Assembly (NCBI GenBank): GCA_019753285.1
Contig: JAIELD010000032.1
Span: forward strand, 1 to 40,455
DNA length: 40,455 bases
Direction: 5' to 3'
From: Beijerinckiaceae bacterium
GTDB lineage: Bacteria > Pseudomonadota > Alphaproteobacteria > Rhizobiales > Beijerinckiaceae
Part shown: positions 1-8,837 of the stretch, piece after piece
How the letters are laid out: every line of letters begins with the position of its first letter
How positions within the stretch are numbered: position 1 is the first letter of the stretch
Notes under the pieces: generated by a model
Databases searched by the model: none
Told to the model about the DNA's origin: nothing
The model's input: only the letters and a program-made list of their open reading frames with translations
Program-made: the position numbers and the translations under genes

Positions 1-402
1 CGTCACGCCCTGGAGGCGGACGACAAGGCCTTCCTGATGGATGCCCTGCGCGCGCCGCTCGACGTCGAGGCGGTGGCGCGGCTCGCCCGCACGCCGGAGG
101 AGGCGGCCGAGCTGGCGGTTGCCAACGACGTGCATGTCATCGGCGTCTCCTCGCTTGCGGCCGGCCATCTGACGCTGGTTCCGGCGCTGAAGACCGCGCT
201 TGAACGAGCAGGGCGCGGCGACATCATGGTCGTGGTCGGCGGCGTGATTCCTGAGCAGGATTTCGCCGCGCTGCGCGAGATGGGCGCGGCGGCGATCTTC
301 CCGCCCGGAACCTCGATCCCTGAGGCAGCCGAAAAGCTGATCCAGGACCTCAATCTTCGCCTCGGCTATGCACAGCCGCCGGTCAAGGCGGACGCCGCGT
401 AA
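1..402 (+). CDS. scpA: Methylmalonyl-CoA mutase-type protein, C-terminal cobalamin-binding domain (partial)
   Basis: Only the 3' end of the gene is in the window; the frame is open from base 1 to the TAA at 400-402. From about residue 31 the protein matches the C-terminal B12-binding domain of methylmalonyl-CoA mutase: a TPEEAAELAV helix, the strand and loop NDVHVIGVSSLAAGH, then VVVGGVIPEQDF and AAIFPPGT. In that family the domain holds adenosylcobalamin for interconversion of methylmalonyl-CoA and succinyl-CoA. The odd point is the first 30 residues. The DxHxxG motif that supplies the cobalt-ligating histidine should lie about 26 residues before the TPEE threonine, near codons 3-8, and is not there in any frame. 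Third codon positions stay G/C-rich, so this is real coding sequence. The domain assignment is firm; whether the enzyme is canonical is uncertain. Confidence 0.75.
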   Translation, partial: RHALEADDKAFLMDALRAPLDVEAVARLARTPEEAAELAVANDVHVIGVSSLAAGHLTLVPALKTALERAGRGDIMVVVGGVIPEQDFAALREMGAAAIFPPGTSIPEAAEKLIQDLNLRLGYAQPPVKADAA

Positions 403-427
403 CACTCACAGATTGAGAGGTTTCCAT

Positions 428-532
428 GTCATCCCGGCCAAGCGAAGCGTGAGCCGGGATCCAGATATTAGTCGTAAAGGCGGTGCTTTCGGCTGGATCC
501 CGGATCGTCGCTGGCGCTCCGTCCGGGATGAC
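428..532. repeat. REP-like palindrome doublet
   Basis: The gap between the mutase gene and putA holds two adjacent stem-loops that also pair with each other. The outer arms GTCATCCCGG (428-437) and CCGGGATGAC (523-532) match perfectly, as do the inner arms CCGGGATCCA (454-463) and TGGATCCCGG (494-503). Each half also folds alone, for example ATCCCGGC (431-438) with GCCGGGAT (453-460). This looks like the dispersed intergenic palindromes common in alphaproteobacteria. It lies just downstream of one stop codon and 10 nt from the convergent putA stop, where it could block exonucleases or act as a bidirectional terminator. Confidence 0.7.
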
Positions 533-541
533 GATCAACGC

Positions 542-3500
542 TTATTCCTCGCTCATGCCGACGAGGCCGGCATTGCCGCCAGCGGCAGCCGTGTTGACCG
601 TGATCACCTGCTCGTTGGCGAAACGGTAGAGATAATGCGGTCCGCCAGCCTTGGGGCCGGTGCCTGACAGGCCGCTGCCGCCGAAGGGCTGCGTGCCCAC
701 CACCGCGCCGATCATGTTGCGGTTGACGTAGATGTTGCCTGTCGAAACGCTGCTGGTGATCGTATTGATCGTCGTCTCGATGCGCGAATGGACGCCGAGC
801 GTCAGCCCGTAGCCGGATGCGTTCACGCCCTCGATCAGCTTGCCGAGTTCGGAGGCCTTCCAGCGCACGACATGGAGCACGGGGCCGAAGATCTCGCGCT
901 TCACGTCGCGGATGTCGTTTACCTCGAAGATATGCGGCGCGACGAAGCAGCCCTGGCGCGGCGCGGTGCCTTCGTAGCGGAGCGTCGCGCTTTTCTTCGC
1001 ATCGGCGATGTGGCGGTTGAGAGTGTCGCGCGCCTCCTCGTCGATCACGGGGCCGATATGGGTCGAGACGTCACGCGGATCGCCGATTTTCAGCTCGTCC
1101 GCCGCGCCGGCGATCATTCTGATGATCTTGTCCGCGACATCCTCCTGCACGCAGAGCACCCGGAGCGCCGAGCAGCGCTGCCCTGCCGAGCGGAAGGCGC
1201 TCATCACCACGTCGTCGCTCACTTGCTCCGGCAGCGCCGTCGCATCGACGATCATGGCGTTGATGCCGCCCGTTTCGGCGATCAGCGGCGTGATCGGCCC
1301 GTCCTTTTCGGCAAGCGTGCGGTTGATGATGCGCGCGACCTCGGTCGACCCGGTGAAGGCGACGCCGGCGACATGGCGATGCGCGACGAGCGCCGCGCCG
1401 GCCGCGCCGTCGCCGGTGACGAGCGCCAGCGCCTCCCTCGGGATGCCAGCCTCATGCATCAGCTTGACGGCGAGGGAGGCGATCATCGGCGTCTGCTCGG
1501 CCGGTTTTGCCACGACCGTGTTGCCGGCGACGAGTGCGGCTGACACCTGGCCCAGGAAGATGGCCAGCGGGAAATTCCACGGGCTGATGCAGATGAAGAC
1601 GCCGCGACCGCGATGGCTGAAGCGGTTATCCTCGCCCGTCGGGCCGGGCATGACGACCGGCGCGCCAAAGGCTTTGCGCGCCTCCGACGCGTAATAGCGC
1701 AGGAAATCGACCGCCTCGCGCAGTTCGGCGATGGCGTCGTCGATCGTCTTGCCGCCTTCATCCTGCATCAGCGCATAATACTGACCGCGCCGCGCTTCCA
1801 GAAGGTCTGCCGCCTTGTCGAGCGCGGCGGCGCGGGCTTCGACCGGCGTCGCCGCCCAGCGCGGAAAGAAGGCCTGGCAAGCGTCGATGGCTCGGACAGC
1901 TGTCGCGGCGTCGGCATCGCGCGCCTTGAAGAGCAGCGCGCTGTTTGCGGGGTTCCTGATCTCGCGGAGCTTGCCGGTGCGATCCTCCATGCCGGCTATG
2001 ATCGAGCCGGTCTCGGCCGGATAATGCCGGTCGAGCGAGGCGATCAGTGCGTCGAGGCTCGCCTCGTGGCCGAGCTCGATGCCGGACGAGTTGCGCCGCT
2101 CTTCGCCATAGAGGCTGCCCGGCAGCGGGATATGGGCGTGCCGCGCCTTTGCCGGCGACATGATGATGTCCGCAGGGCGCTTCAGCAGTGTTTCCACCGG
2201 AACGTTCGGATCGGCCGCGACAGAGACGAAGGATGAATTGGCGCCGTTCTCAAGCAGGCGACGCACGAGATAGGCAAGCAGGTCGCGATGCCCGCCGACG
2301 GGCGCATAAGTGCGGCAGGCCGTGCCGGGATTGTCCTCGAGCAGCTTGGCGTAGAGCGTGTCGCCCATGCCGTGCAGGCGCTGGAATTCGTAGCCCTCGC
2401 TGTCGCCGGCATGCTCCATGATGCTCGCGACCGTGAGCGCGTTATGCGTCGCAAATTGCGGATAGAGGTGCGGGCGCGCCGCCAGCATCTCGGCGGCGCA
2501 GGCGACGTAGTTCATGTCCGTCATCGCTTTACGCGTGAAGACGGGGTAGTCGTCGAGGCCGCGCTCCTGCGTGCGCTTGATCTCGGTGTCCCAATAGGCG
2601 CCCTTGACGAGCCGGACCATGAATTTGCGGTCATGCGTTCTGGCGAGATCGACGATCCAGCGGATGACCTGCGAGGCGCGCTTCTGATAGGCCTGGATGG
2701 CGAGGCCGAAACCGTCCCAGCCGGCAAGCTCGGGATCGGCGACGATGGCGGCGATGCAGTCGAGCGACAATTCGAGCCGGTCCGCCTCCTCCGCGTCGAC
2801 CGTGAAATTGAGGTCGTAGCTCTTGGCGCTCTTTGCCAGTTCGATGACCTTGGGCACTAGTTCATCGAGCACGCGCTGGCGCGACAGCGCGTCATAGCGC
2901 GGATGCAGCGCCGATAGCTTCACCGAAATGCCCGGACGGTTGGGCAGCGGGTGGTTGCCGGCGGCGCGGCCAATGGCGTGGATCGCGTCCGAATAGGATT
3001 TCAGATAACGCTCGGCGTCGGCCGCATCGCGCGCGCCCTCGCCCAGCATGTCGAAGGAGTATCGATAGAGCCGCCCCGCGCCGGAGGTGGCGCGCTTCAG
3101 CGCCTCCTCGATCGTCTGGCCGAGCACGAAATGGCTGCCCATCACGCGCATCGCCTGGCGGGTCGCGGCGCGCACCGTCGGTACGCCGATCCGCTTGGCA
3201 AGGCTGCCGAGAATGCCTTCCGGCGTTTCGCCCGGCCGAATGACGCGGGCGGTGATGCCGAGCGCCCAGGCGGAGGCGTTGACGAGGACGGTCGAGGATT
3301 TGGGTTCGTGCTCTGCGAAATTGCCCTGGCCGAGCTTGTCCTCGATCAGCTTGTCGGCGGTCGCGCCATCAGGCACGCGAAGCAGCGCTTCGGCGAGCAC
3401 CATCAGGGCAAGGCCTTCGCGCGTCGAGAGAGAGTATTCGCGCAGCACCTCCTCGATGCCGCCGAAACCGCTGCCCAGACGGCCGTTCTTGCCGCGAATT

Positions 3501-3655
3501 GAGCCAATCATCTCCCTCGCGCGGGCGTCGATCCGCGCCTCGCGCTCGGGGCTCAGCCGAGCACCGGCCAGCAGCCGCTGCGCGATCACCTCGTCTGGCG
3601 GCGCGAATTCGGCGCGAAACGGCTTTAAGGTTGCTGCTCCGGTGTGACCATCCAT
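542..3655 (-). CDS. putA: Bifunctional proline dehydrogenase / L-glutamate gamma-semialdehyde dehydrogenase PutA
   Basis: PutA oxidises proline to glutamate in two coupled steps at the membrane periphery, feeding electrons to quinone through FAD and then reducing NAD+. The FAD barrel shows KLSALHPRY (near residue 245), RLVKGAYWD (about 345) and FQRLHGMGD (about 425). The aldehyde dehydrogenase half shows FTGSTEVAR, the general-base segment ETGGIN (about 790) and the nucleophile in AGQRCSAL (about 830). The protein is about 1037 residues. It lacks the N-terminal ribbon-helix-helix domain of enterobacterial PutA, so it should not repress its own gene. The frame is open to a GTG at 3727, but the ATG at 3655 has GCGAGG nine bases upstream and leaves a sensible promoter region, so I chose it. 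The divergent Lrp-type gene is the likely regulator. Confidence 0.95.
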   Translation of the reverse strand: MDGHTGAATLKPFRAEFAPPDEVIAQRLLAGARLSPEREARIDARAREMIGSIRGKNGRLGSGFGGIEEVLREYSLSTREGLALMVLAEALLRVPDGATADKLIEDKLGQGNFAEHEPKSSTVLVNASAWALGITARVIRPGETPEGILGSLAKRIGVPTVRAATRQAMRVMGSHFVLGQTIEEALKRATSGAGRLYRYSFDMLGEGARDAADAERYLKSYSDAIHAIGRAAGNHPLPNRPGISVKLSALHPRYDALSRQRVLDELVPKVIELAKSAKSYDLNFTVDAEEADRLELSLDCIAAIVADPELAGWDGFGLAIQAYQKRASQVIRWIVDLARTHDRKFMVRLVKGAYWDTEIKRTQERGLDDYPVFTRKAMTDMNYVACAAEMLAARPHLYPQFATHNALTVASIMEHAGDSEGYEFQRLHGMGDTLYAKLLEDNPGTACRTYAPVGGHRDLLAYLVRRLLENGANSSFVSVAADPNVPVETLLKRPADIIMSPAKARHAHIPLPGSLYGEERRNSSGIELGHEASLDALIASLDRHYPAETGSIIAGMEDRTGKLREIRNPANSALLFKARDADAATAVRAIDACQAFFPRWAATPVEARAAALDKAADLLEARRGQYYALMQDEGGKTIDDAIAELREAVDFLRYYASEARKAFGAPVVMPGPTGEDNRFSHRGRGVFICISPWNFPLAIFLGQVSAALVAGNTVVAKPAEQTPMIASLAVKLMHEAGIPREALALVTGDGAAGAALVAHRHVAGVAFTGSTEVARIINRTLAEKDGPITPLIAETGGINAMIVDATALPEQVSDDVVMSAFRSAGQRCSALRVLCVQEDVADKIIRMIAGAADELKIGDPRDVSTHIGPVIDEEARDTLNRHIADAKKSATLRYEGTAPRQGCFVAPHIFEVNDIRDVKREIFGPVLHVVRWKASELGKLIEGVNASGYGLTLGVHSRIETTINTITSSVSTGNIYVNRNMIGAVVGTQPFGGSGLSGTGPKAGGPHYLYRFANEQVITVNTAAAGGNAGLVGMSEE

Positions 3656-3780
3656 CGGATTTTGCCTCGCATGCATTGATTGTCTTGAGCTTTCCAAAGC
3701 ATAATCGATGTCATGTAGTGAATCCACAGACTTGTTATGGCGATACGCTTGATAAAACGCGTCGAAAAGGCAGATGGACG
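3656..3780. promoter_or_regulatory. putA/putR divergent promoter region
   Basis: This 125-nt stretch separates the two divergent starts. It is distinctly more AT-rich than its surroundings, especially 3665-3760, as expected for back-to-back promoters and an Lrp-family binding region. I could not single out convincing -35/-10 pairs or a defined Lrp site. Confidence 0.45.
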
Positions 3781-4254
3781 ATGAAAAATACGGAAATCAA
3801 TCTCGATGCGACGGACCGGCGGCTGCTGACGGTGCTGCAGCTCGACGGGCGCATCACGACGATCGAGCTTGCCGAGAGGGTCGGCCTCTCGGCCACGGCC
3901 ACGGCCGAACGTGTCCGCCGCCTGCAGAAGGACGGCTTCATCCTCGGCTATGCGGCGCGCCTCAACCCGCAGCGGCTCGGTCGCGCATTCCTCGTCTTCG
4001 TCGAAGTGACGCTCGACAAGACGACGCCGGACGTCTTCGAGTTGTTCGCGGCGGCTGTGATGCGCGCGCCTGACATCATGGAGTGCCACCTGGTGGCGGG
4101 CGGGTTCGACTATCTCGTCAAGACCCGCGTCAGCGACATGGCGGCCTACCGCCGCCTGCTCGGCGACGTGATCCTCTCGCTGCCGGGCGTCAAGGAAACC
4201 CGGACCTATGCGGTGATGGAGGAGGTGAAGAGCGACAGCCTCCTGCCGGTCTGA
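3781..4254 (+). CDS. putR: Lrp/AsnC family transcriptional regulator, probable proline-responsive activator PutR
   Basis: This 157-residue protein has the two-domain Lrp layout. Residues about 8-65 form a winged helix-turn-helix (LDATDRRLLTVLQLDGRIT, then ELAERVGLSATATAERVRRL). Residues about 75-150 form the RAM ligand-binding fold, with the typical IMECHLVAGGFDYLVK core and a LPGVKETRTY strand. The frame is open far upstream, but only from the ATG at 3781 does the sequence look like an Lrp protein, with AAAAGGCAG just upstream. In alphaproteobacteria an Lrp-type gene divergent from putA usually activates it in response to proline; that role is inferred from position. Its stop lies 3 nt from the stop of the convergent esterase gene. 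Confidence 0.88.
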   Translation: MKNTEINLDATDRRLLTVLQLDGRITTIELAERVGLSATATAERVRRLQKDGFILGYAARLNPQRLGRAFLVFVEVTLDKTTPDVFELFAAAVMRAPDIMECHLVAGGFDYLVKTRVSDMAAYRRLLGDVILSLPGVKETRTYAVMEEVKSDSLLPV

Positions 4255-4257
4255 GCC

Positions 4258-6135
4258 TCAGAACTTCGCGGTCAGGCCGATATTGCCCTGATGATGCGTG
4301 ATGTCGTTGAGCGCGGAGCCGCGATAATTGGCGAACAGCGCGACATCCGGCGTCAGTTGCGCCTGTGCGCCCGCGCCGAACAGGAGGCCCGCGCCGAGCG
4401 GCTGGCGCACGCCGACCGCGACCGGCTGCGCCGTGCTGTTGATGAGCTGAGCACGCACGAAATCGGCTGCACCCGTCAGCAGATCCTCATAGCCGATGAG
4501 GGCCGTGACCTTCGCAGTGTCGGTGAGGCGCGCGGATGCTTTCAGTTCCACCGCTCCGGTCAGCCCGTCCGCCGCGCGGCCATTCACCGAGACGGTCGCC
4601 GCATTGCCGATTTCGGCGAAGCTGTTGAGCGACGCGCGCAGATAGGAAAGCCGCACCTGCGGGGTGAGCTCGATCGCGCCGATGCTGTAGTGCAGCCCCG
4701 CCTCGCCCGCGACGCTGAAGGTGTAGCCGTTCGGATCGGCGGTGTTCTGCCAGGGCAGGCCGACGAGCTGGCGTTTATAGTCGCTGAACTGGATGAAGTC
4801 CGCGCCGATGCCGGCATTGACGAAGTAAGCGCCCTGCGTCCAGCCGACCAGAACGTCCGCGCCGATATGGGTCGGATCGAAGCTGATCGCGTTGGAGCGG
4901 CCGGAGCCGGTCACGGCGTTGATGGCGAGGCCGGCGCGCCAATTCTCGTTGATCGAGCGTATGCCGCCGAAGCGGAGGCCCCCGGTCGTCGAATCGAAGC
5001 GCGGACGGCTCGCCGAGCCGTCACGCTCGACATGGTTGCCGGTGGCTGACAGGAAGAATTCCGTGCGGTCGCCTGTGGAGCGGACAGCGCCGAACTGCTC
5101 GAAGCTGCTGAGGAGCGCCGTGCGGCGGCCCTCGAAGCCGATGTCGGCGAGCGAGGAAACGGCGTTGATCGATTGTCCCACCGCAAGGTTGTTGAAGACG
5201 ACTGCCGCGACGATGCGGTGACCGATATCGGTCGGGTGGACTCCATCATAGAAGAGGGCGTTGCCGCATGTTCCGGTGATGAGGCAGGGCGTCGTGGTGT
5301 TGGTGATGCCGAACTGGCCGGGGTTCGCAAGCACCGCGTTGAAGGCGGTCGTCGTGTCGATGCTGACGATGTTGGCACCGGGATTGGCCGCCGCGACGCC
5401 GGCGAGCCCCTGGAGCAGCACCGTGTTGAACGTGGCCGAACCGAAGCCCGCGAGCTGCGCCGGCGCGCCGGCGAAGGCCGGCAGGCGGGAAAAGTCAGGC
5501 AGGCCGAGCACGACGATCGTGCGGGCGCCGAGCGAGGCGAGCTGCTGCGTCTCGCGCACCGTGTTGGTGGCGGCCGTCGTCGCCGTTGCGCCGAACACGG
5601 CTTGCGCAGTCGCGGGGGTCGCCGCCGCGGTCGCGATGTTCTGGAACAGGTCGTTGGCGCCGCCCCACAGGGTCACGACGTCGGTCGCGTTGAAACGGCC
5701 GCCCGCCGCGACGAAGCCGTTGATCTGCGTCTGGATGCCGGGGAACGGCGTCGCCAGCGTATCGGTCCGCGAGCCGCCGAACGCGAAATCGGCGTTGCCG
5801 GTGCTGACGGGCAGGCCGCCGACCAGCGTCTGCGCGCCGCTGCGCGCGAGCGTGCCGGAGGCGGCGAGATATTCGACGAAGACGCGGTCATTGGTGAAGC
5901 GGCCGCTGGCATAGGGGCCGGTCGGCTGAGCGCCGACGAGGGCAAAGGCGTTGCCGTTATCCGTGAGGCTGTCGCCGAAGCTGACGATGCGGTTGGTGAT
6001 CGTCTGTGCGCTGACGCTGCCGGCGAGGAACGCGGCAGGCAGGACCGTCGAGCCGAGGAGCGCTGGCGCAAGGGTTTTGAGGAGCGCGCGCATCGGCCGG
6101 CGGACGCGAGCTTGCGCGGCAGTCATCTTGGTCAT
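4258..6135 (-). CDS. GDSL-family autotransporter esterase/lipase
   Basis: This is a predicted outer-membrane autotransporter of 625 residues carrying a GDSL hydrolase passenger. An N-terminal signal peptide has a basic start, a hydrophobic core and an AGSVSA cleavage site near residue 43. Block I follows as IVSFGDSLTDNGN with nucleophile Ser56, then block III GGANDLF, and block V FYDGVHPTDIGH near residues 295-300 with the catalytic Asp and His. The C-terminal part of about 270 residues has alternating beta-barrel character and ends in a terminal Phe, as outer-membrane barrels do. The ATG at 6135 has GGGGGAGA six bases upstream, which rules out the longer reading to 6228. EstA-type proteins hydrolyse short-chain esters or lipids at the cell surface; the substrate here is unknown. 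Confidence 0.92.
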   Translation of the reverse strand: MTKMTAAQARVRRPMRALLKTLAPALLGSTVLPAAFLAGSVSAQTITNRIVSFGDSLTDNGNAFALVGAQPTGPYASGRFTNDRVFVEYLAASGTLARSGAQTLVGGLPVSTGNADFAFGGSRTDTLATPFPGIQTQINGFVAAGGRFNATDVVTLWGGANDLFQNIATAAATPATAQAVFGATATTAATNTVRETQQLASLGARTIVVLGLPDFSRLPAFAGAPAQLAGFGSATFNTVLLQGLAGVAAANPGANIVSIDTTTAFNAVLANPGQFGITNTTTPCLITGTCGNALFYDGVHPTDIGHRIVAAVVFNNLAVGQSINAVSSLADIGFEGRRTALLSSFEQFGAVRSTGDRTEFFLSATGNHVERDGSASRPRFDSTTGGLRFGGIRSINENWRAGLAINAVTGSGRSNAISFDPTHIGADVLVGWTQGAYFVNAGIGADFIQFSDYKRQLVGLPWQNTADPNGYTFSVAGEAGLHYSIGAIELTPQVRLSYLRASLNSFAEIGNAATVSVNGRAADGLTGAVELKASARLTDTAKVTALIGYEDLLTGAADFVRAQLINSTAQPVAVGVRQPLGAGLLFGAGAQAQLTPDVALFANYRGSALNDITHHQGNIGLTAKF

Positions 6136-6348
6136 CTGGTCTCCCCCCAAATATCGACTGCTTTCTGCAATCATTTGAAAAGAAACTAAGCCAGCTTCCG
6201 GAGAGCAGGCAACCGGCAAGCGGTTCACATATGACCGAGTTCGATACTTTGGTCGCAGATGTGCTAGAGATGCAACATGTCCTCCAACGCTTGCAGCCGC
6301 AGGGGCGCGGTAGCGAGGCGTAAACCATCCGCTGCTAGAAGACTGGTC

Positions 6349-7992
6349 ATGGTCGATCTGCCTCTGCTTGCCCCCGGACCTTCGTCAACGGCCTCGAGCT
6401 GGACCCTGCCGGAGATGTTCAATATCGGCCATGCCTGCGCGGACAGCCCGGCCGAGCGCTCGCCAGGACGCACGGCGATCATCGACATCGCCGCCGACGG
6501 GACGCCGAGCCGCATCGACTTCCAGACGCTGTCGGACCGGTCCAGCCGACTCGCCGCTGCGCTGAAGCAGCGTGGCGTCGGCAGGGGCGATCGGATCGCG
6601 ATCCTGCTGCCGCAGGGACGGAACGTCGCGATCGCGCATCTCGCAGGCTACAAGCTCGGCGCGATCGCCGTTCCGCTGGCGCAGGGCTTCCAGGCGGATG
6701 CGCTCGACTATCGCCTGCGGGACGCAGGCGCGCGCGTTCTCATCACGAATGCCGAGGGCGTGGCGAAGATCGCCCGGCTGCATCGCGCCTGTCCGCTCGC
6801 CGATCTCGACTTCATCGTATCGACGGATGGCGGCATGTCAGGCGCGCCGGCCCTGCCGGTCCTCGATTTCAGGGCGATGGCCGAGGATACGCCGCTGCAT
6901 GGCTTCGCGCCCGAGGCGACGCATTGCGACGATCCGGCGCTGATGATCTACACCTCCGGCACGACCGGCCAGCCCAAGGGCGCGCTGCACGGCCAGCGTG
7001 TCCTCATCGGACATCTCCCCGGCTTTCAATATTCGCACCAGCCTTTCGACGATGATGGCGCCTTGTTCTGGACGCCGTCCGACTGGGCCTGGGCGGGTGG
7101 CCTGCTCAACGTGCTGCTGCCGGCGCTTTACTTCGGCCGGACCGTGATGGCCTGGCCGTTCACGAAGTTCGATCCCAACACTGCGTTCCGCCTGCTGGCC
7201 GAGCACCAGGTGAGCCATGTCTTCATTCCGCCGACGGCGCTGCGCATGATGCGGGCGGCGGCTGAAGGCCGAGTCTTGCTGCCGCATCTCAAGCGCCTCG
7301 CTTCGGCTGGCGAAGCGCTGGGTGCCGAGACCTATCACTGGGCGCGGGACGCGCTCGGTCTTCACGTCGACGAGTTCTACGGCCAGACCGAATGCAACTA
7401 CGTGCTCGGCTCGAGCTTCAATCGCGGCGTCTCGAAGGCCGGGGCGATCGGCAAGGCCATTCCGGGCGCGCGCGTCCTCATTCTTGACGCTGACGGCAAT
7501 CCGTCGCGGCCAGGCGAACAGGGCCAGATCGCGGTTCGCAGCGACCATCCGGCGATGTTTCTCCAATATTGGGGCCTGCCGGAAGCGACGGCGGCGAAGT
7601 TCCGCGACGGCTGGATGCTGACGGGCGATCTCGGCGTGATGGGCGCGGACGGGTACATCTCCTTCGTCGGGCGCGACGACGACATCATCACCTCCGCCGG
7701 ATATCGCATCGGCCCGGTCGAGATCGAGGATTGCCTGCTGAAGCATCCTGCCATCGCGCTCGCCGCCGTGATCGGCAAGCCCGATCCGTTGCGCACCGAA
7801 ATCGTCAAGGCCTTCGTCGTGCTGAAGCCGGGCTTCGATGCGTCGGCGGCGCTGAAGGGCGATATCCAGGCGTTCGTCCGCGAGCGCCTCTCTGTCTATG
7901 AATATCCGCGCGAGATCGAGTTCGCCGCCTCGCTGCCGATGACCACCACCGGCAAGATCATGCGCCGCGTGCTGCGGGACGCCACAAGCTAG
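6349..7992 (+). CDS. AMP-dependent acyl-CoA synthetase (ANL superfamily)
   Basis: The gene encodes a cytosolic acyl-activating enzyme of about 547 residues that forms an acyl-adenylate and then an acyl-CoA. The P-loop-like signature YTSGTTGQPKGAL is near residue 200, the aromatic-rich segment TPSDWAWAGG near 243, and WMLTGDLG with GRDDDIITSAGYRIGP near 423-450. The C-terminal catalytic lysine lies in TTTGKIMRR near 535. The sequence resembles the medium-chain and benzoate-CoA ligase-like branch more than acetyl-CoA synthetase, but the acid cannot be assigned. The frame is open to an ATG at 6277; I prefer 6349 because the extra residues are Arg/Ser-rich and unlike the family, although the ribosome site there is weak. 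The stop is 6 nt from the convergent Anbu gene. Confidence 0.9.
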   Translation: MVDLPLLAPGPSSTASSWTLPEMFNIGHACADSPAERSPGRTAIIDIAADGTPSRIDFQTLSDRSSRLAAALKQRGVGRGDRIAILLPQGRNVAIAHLAGYKLGAIAVPLAQGFQADALDYRLRDAGARVLITNAEGVAKIARLHRACPLADLDFIVSTDGGMSGAPALPVLDFRAMAEDTPLHGFAPEATHCDDPALMIYTSGTTGQPKGALHGQRVLIGHLPGFQYSHQPFDDDGALFWTPSDWAWAGGLLNVLLPALYFGRTVMAWPFTKFDPNTAFRLLAEHQVSHVFIPPTALRMMRAAAEGRVLLPHLKRLASAGEALGAETYHWARDALGLHVDEFYGQTECNYVLGSSFNRGVSKAGAIGKAIPGARVLILDADGNPSRPGEQGQIAVRSDHPAMFLQYWGLPEATAAKFRDGWMLTGDLGVMGADGYISFVGRDDDIITSAGYRIGPVEIEDCLLKHPAIALAAVIGKPDPLRTEIVKAFVVLKPGFDASAALKGDIQAFVRERLSVYEYPREIEFAASLPMTTTGKIMRRVLRDATS

Positions 7993-7998
7993 AGCGTG

Positions 7999-8739
7999 CT
8001 AACCCTTGCCCGCATAGGGCGGCAGCGGAATGTTCTTGTGTGCGAGCCTGAGCGCGGCCGACCAGCGCTCCGACATATCGTGGAAATAAGGGTCGCCGGC
8101 ATCGATCCGCCGGTCGACATCGTATTGCATCTGATCCTTGCGCAGCACGACGAGATCGAGCGGCAGGCCGACGCCGAGATTGGAGCGCATGGTCGAATCC
8201 ATCGAGATCAATGCGAGTTTGAGCGCGCTGTAGAGGTTGGTGTCGCTCTTGATCGCCCGGTCGAGAATGGGCTTGCCGTATTTGTGCTCGCCGATCTGCA
8301 GGTAAGGCGTGTCCGGCGTCGCCTCGATGAAATTGCCGGCGCGGTAGAGCATGTAGAGCCGCTGCTCCTGGCCGGCCATCTGCCCGCCGAGCAGCATCGA
8401 GACGTCGAACGAGTTGCCGGCCTGCTCGAGCGAGGGACCATCGACCTTGTAGACGTGGCGGATCACTTCGCCGACGAACTGCGCCGCCTTGAACATGCTC
8501 GCCTGGTCGAGCATCGTCTCCGGCCCATGGCCGCGATCGAAGCCGTCCCTCAGATGCGAGACGACCGTCTGCGTGAAGGCAAGGTTGCCCGCGGTCGCCA
8601 GCGCGAAGAGCTTTTCGCCGGCAGTGCCGAAGAGATGCAGCTTTCTGAAGGTGGAGACGTTGTCGAGCCCGGCATTGGTGCGGGTGTCGGCCAGCATCAC
8701 CAGCCCTTCCGCCACCAGAATGCCAACACAATACGTCAC
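7999..8739 (-). CDS. Anbu, proteasome-type N-terminal-nucleophile hydrolase (HslV/20S beta homologue)
   Basis: The 246-residue protein begins Met-Thr-Tyr-Cys-Val-Gly, so removal of the initiator exposes Thr1. Counting from that threonine, Asp17 (in LADTRTNAG) and Lys32 (in FRKLHLF) sit at or next to the catalytic Asp17 and Lys33 of proteasome beta subunits. It is longer than HslV and lacks an HslU partner nearby, which points to Anbu, the ancestral-beta-subunit family. The start is GTG with AAGGA eight bases upstream, at 8748-8752. It is last in a same-strand locus after an ATP-grasp, an alpha-E protein and a transglutaminase-like protease, the standard Anbu gene set. Proteolytic targets are not established for the family. 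A 98-nt gap to the upstream gene may hold its own promoter. Confidence 0.92.
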   Translation of the reverse strand: MTYCVGILVAEGLVMLADTRTNAGLDNVSTFRKLHLFGTAGEKLFALATAGNLAFTQTVVSHLRDGFDRGHGPETMLDQASMFKAAQFVGEVIRHVYKVDGPSLEQAGNSFDVSMLLGGQMAGQEQRLYMLYRAGNFIEATPDTPYLQIGEHKYGKPILDRAIKSDTNLYSALKLALISMDSTMRSNLGVGLPLDLVVLRKDQMQYDVDRRIDAGDPYFHDMSERWSAALRLAHKNIPLPPYAGKG

Positions 8740-8837
8740 GGGTATGATCCTTCGAACGAGCCGTATCCGAACGATGCGCCGGACGATAGCAAAAAAAGCC
8801 TGAATTCTACGGTTGAGTGCCTACCACTCGACGAGCG

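Noticed and set aside
8795-8815. T-run on the minus strand between transglutaminase and Anbu genes as a terminator
   Set aside because: No stable stem precedes the run, so an intrinsic terminator is not supported.
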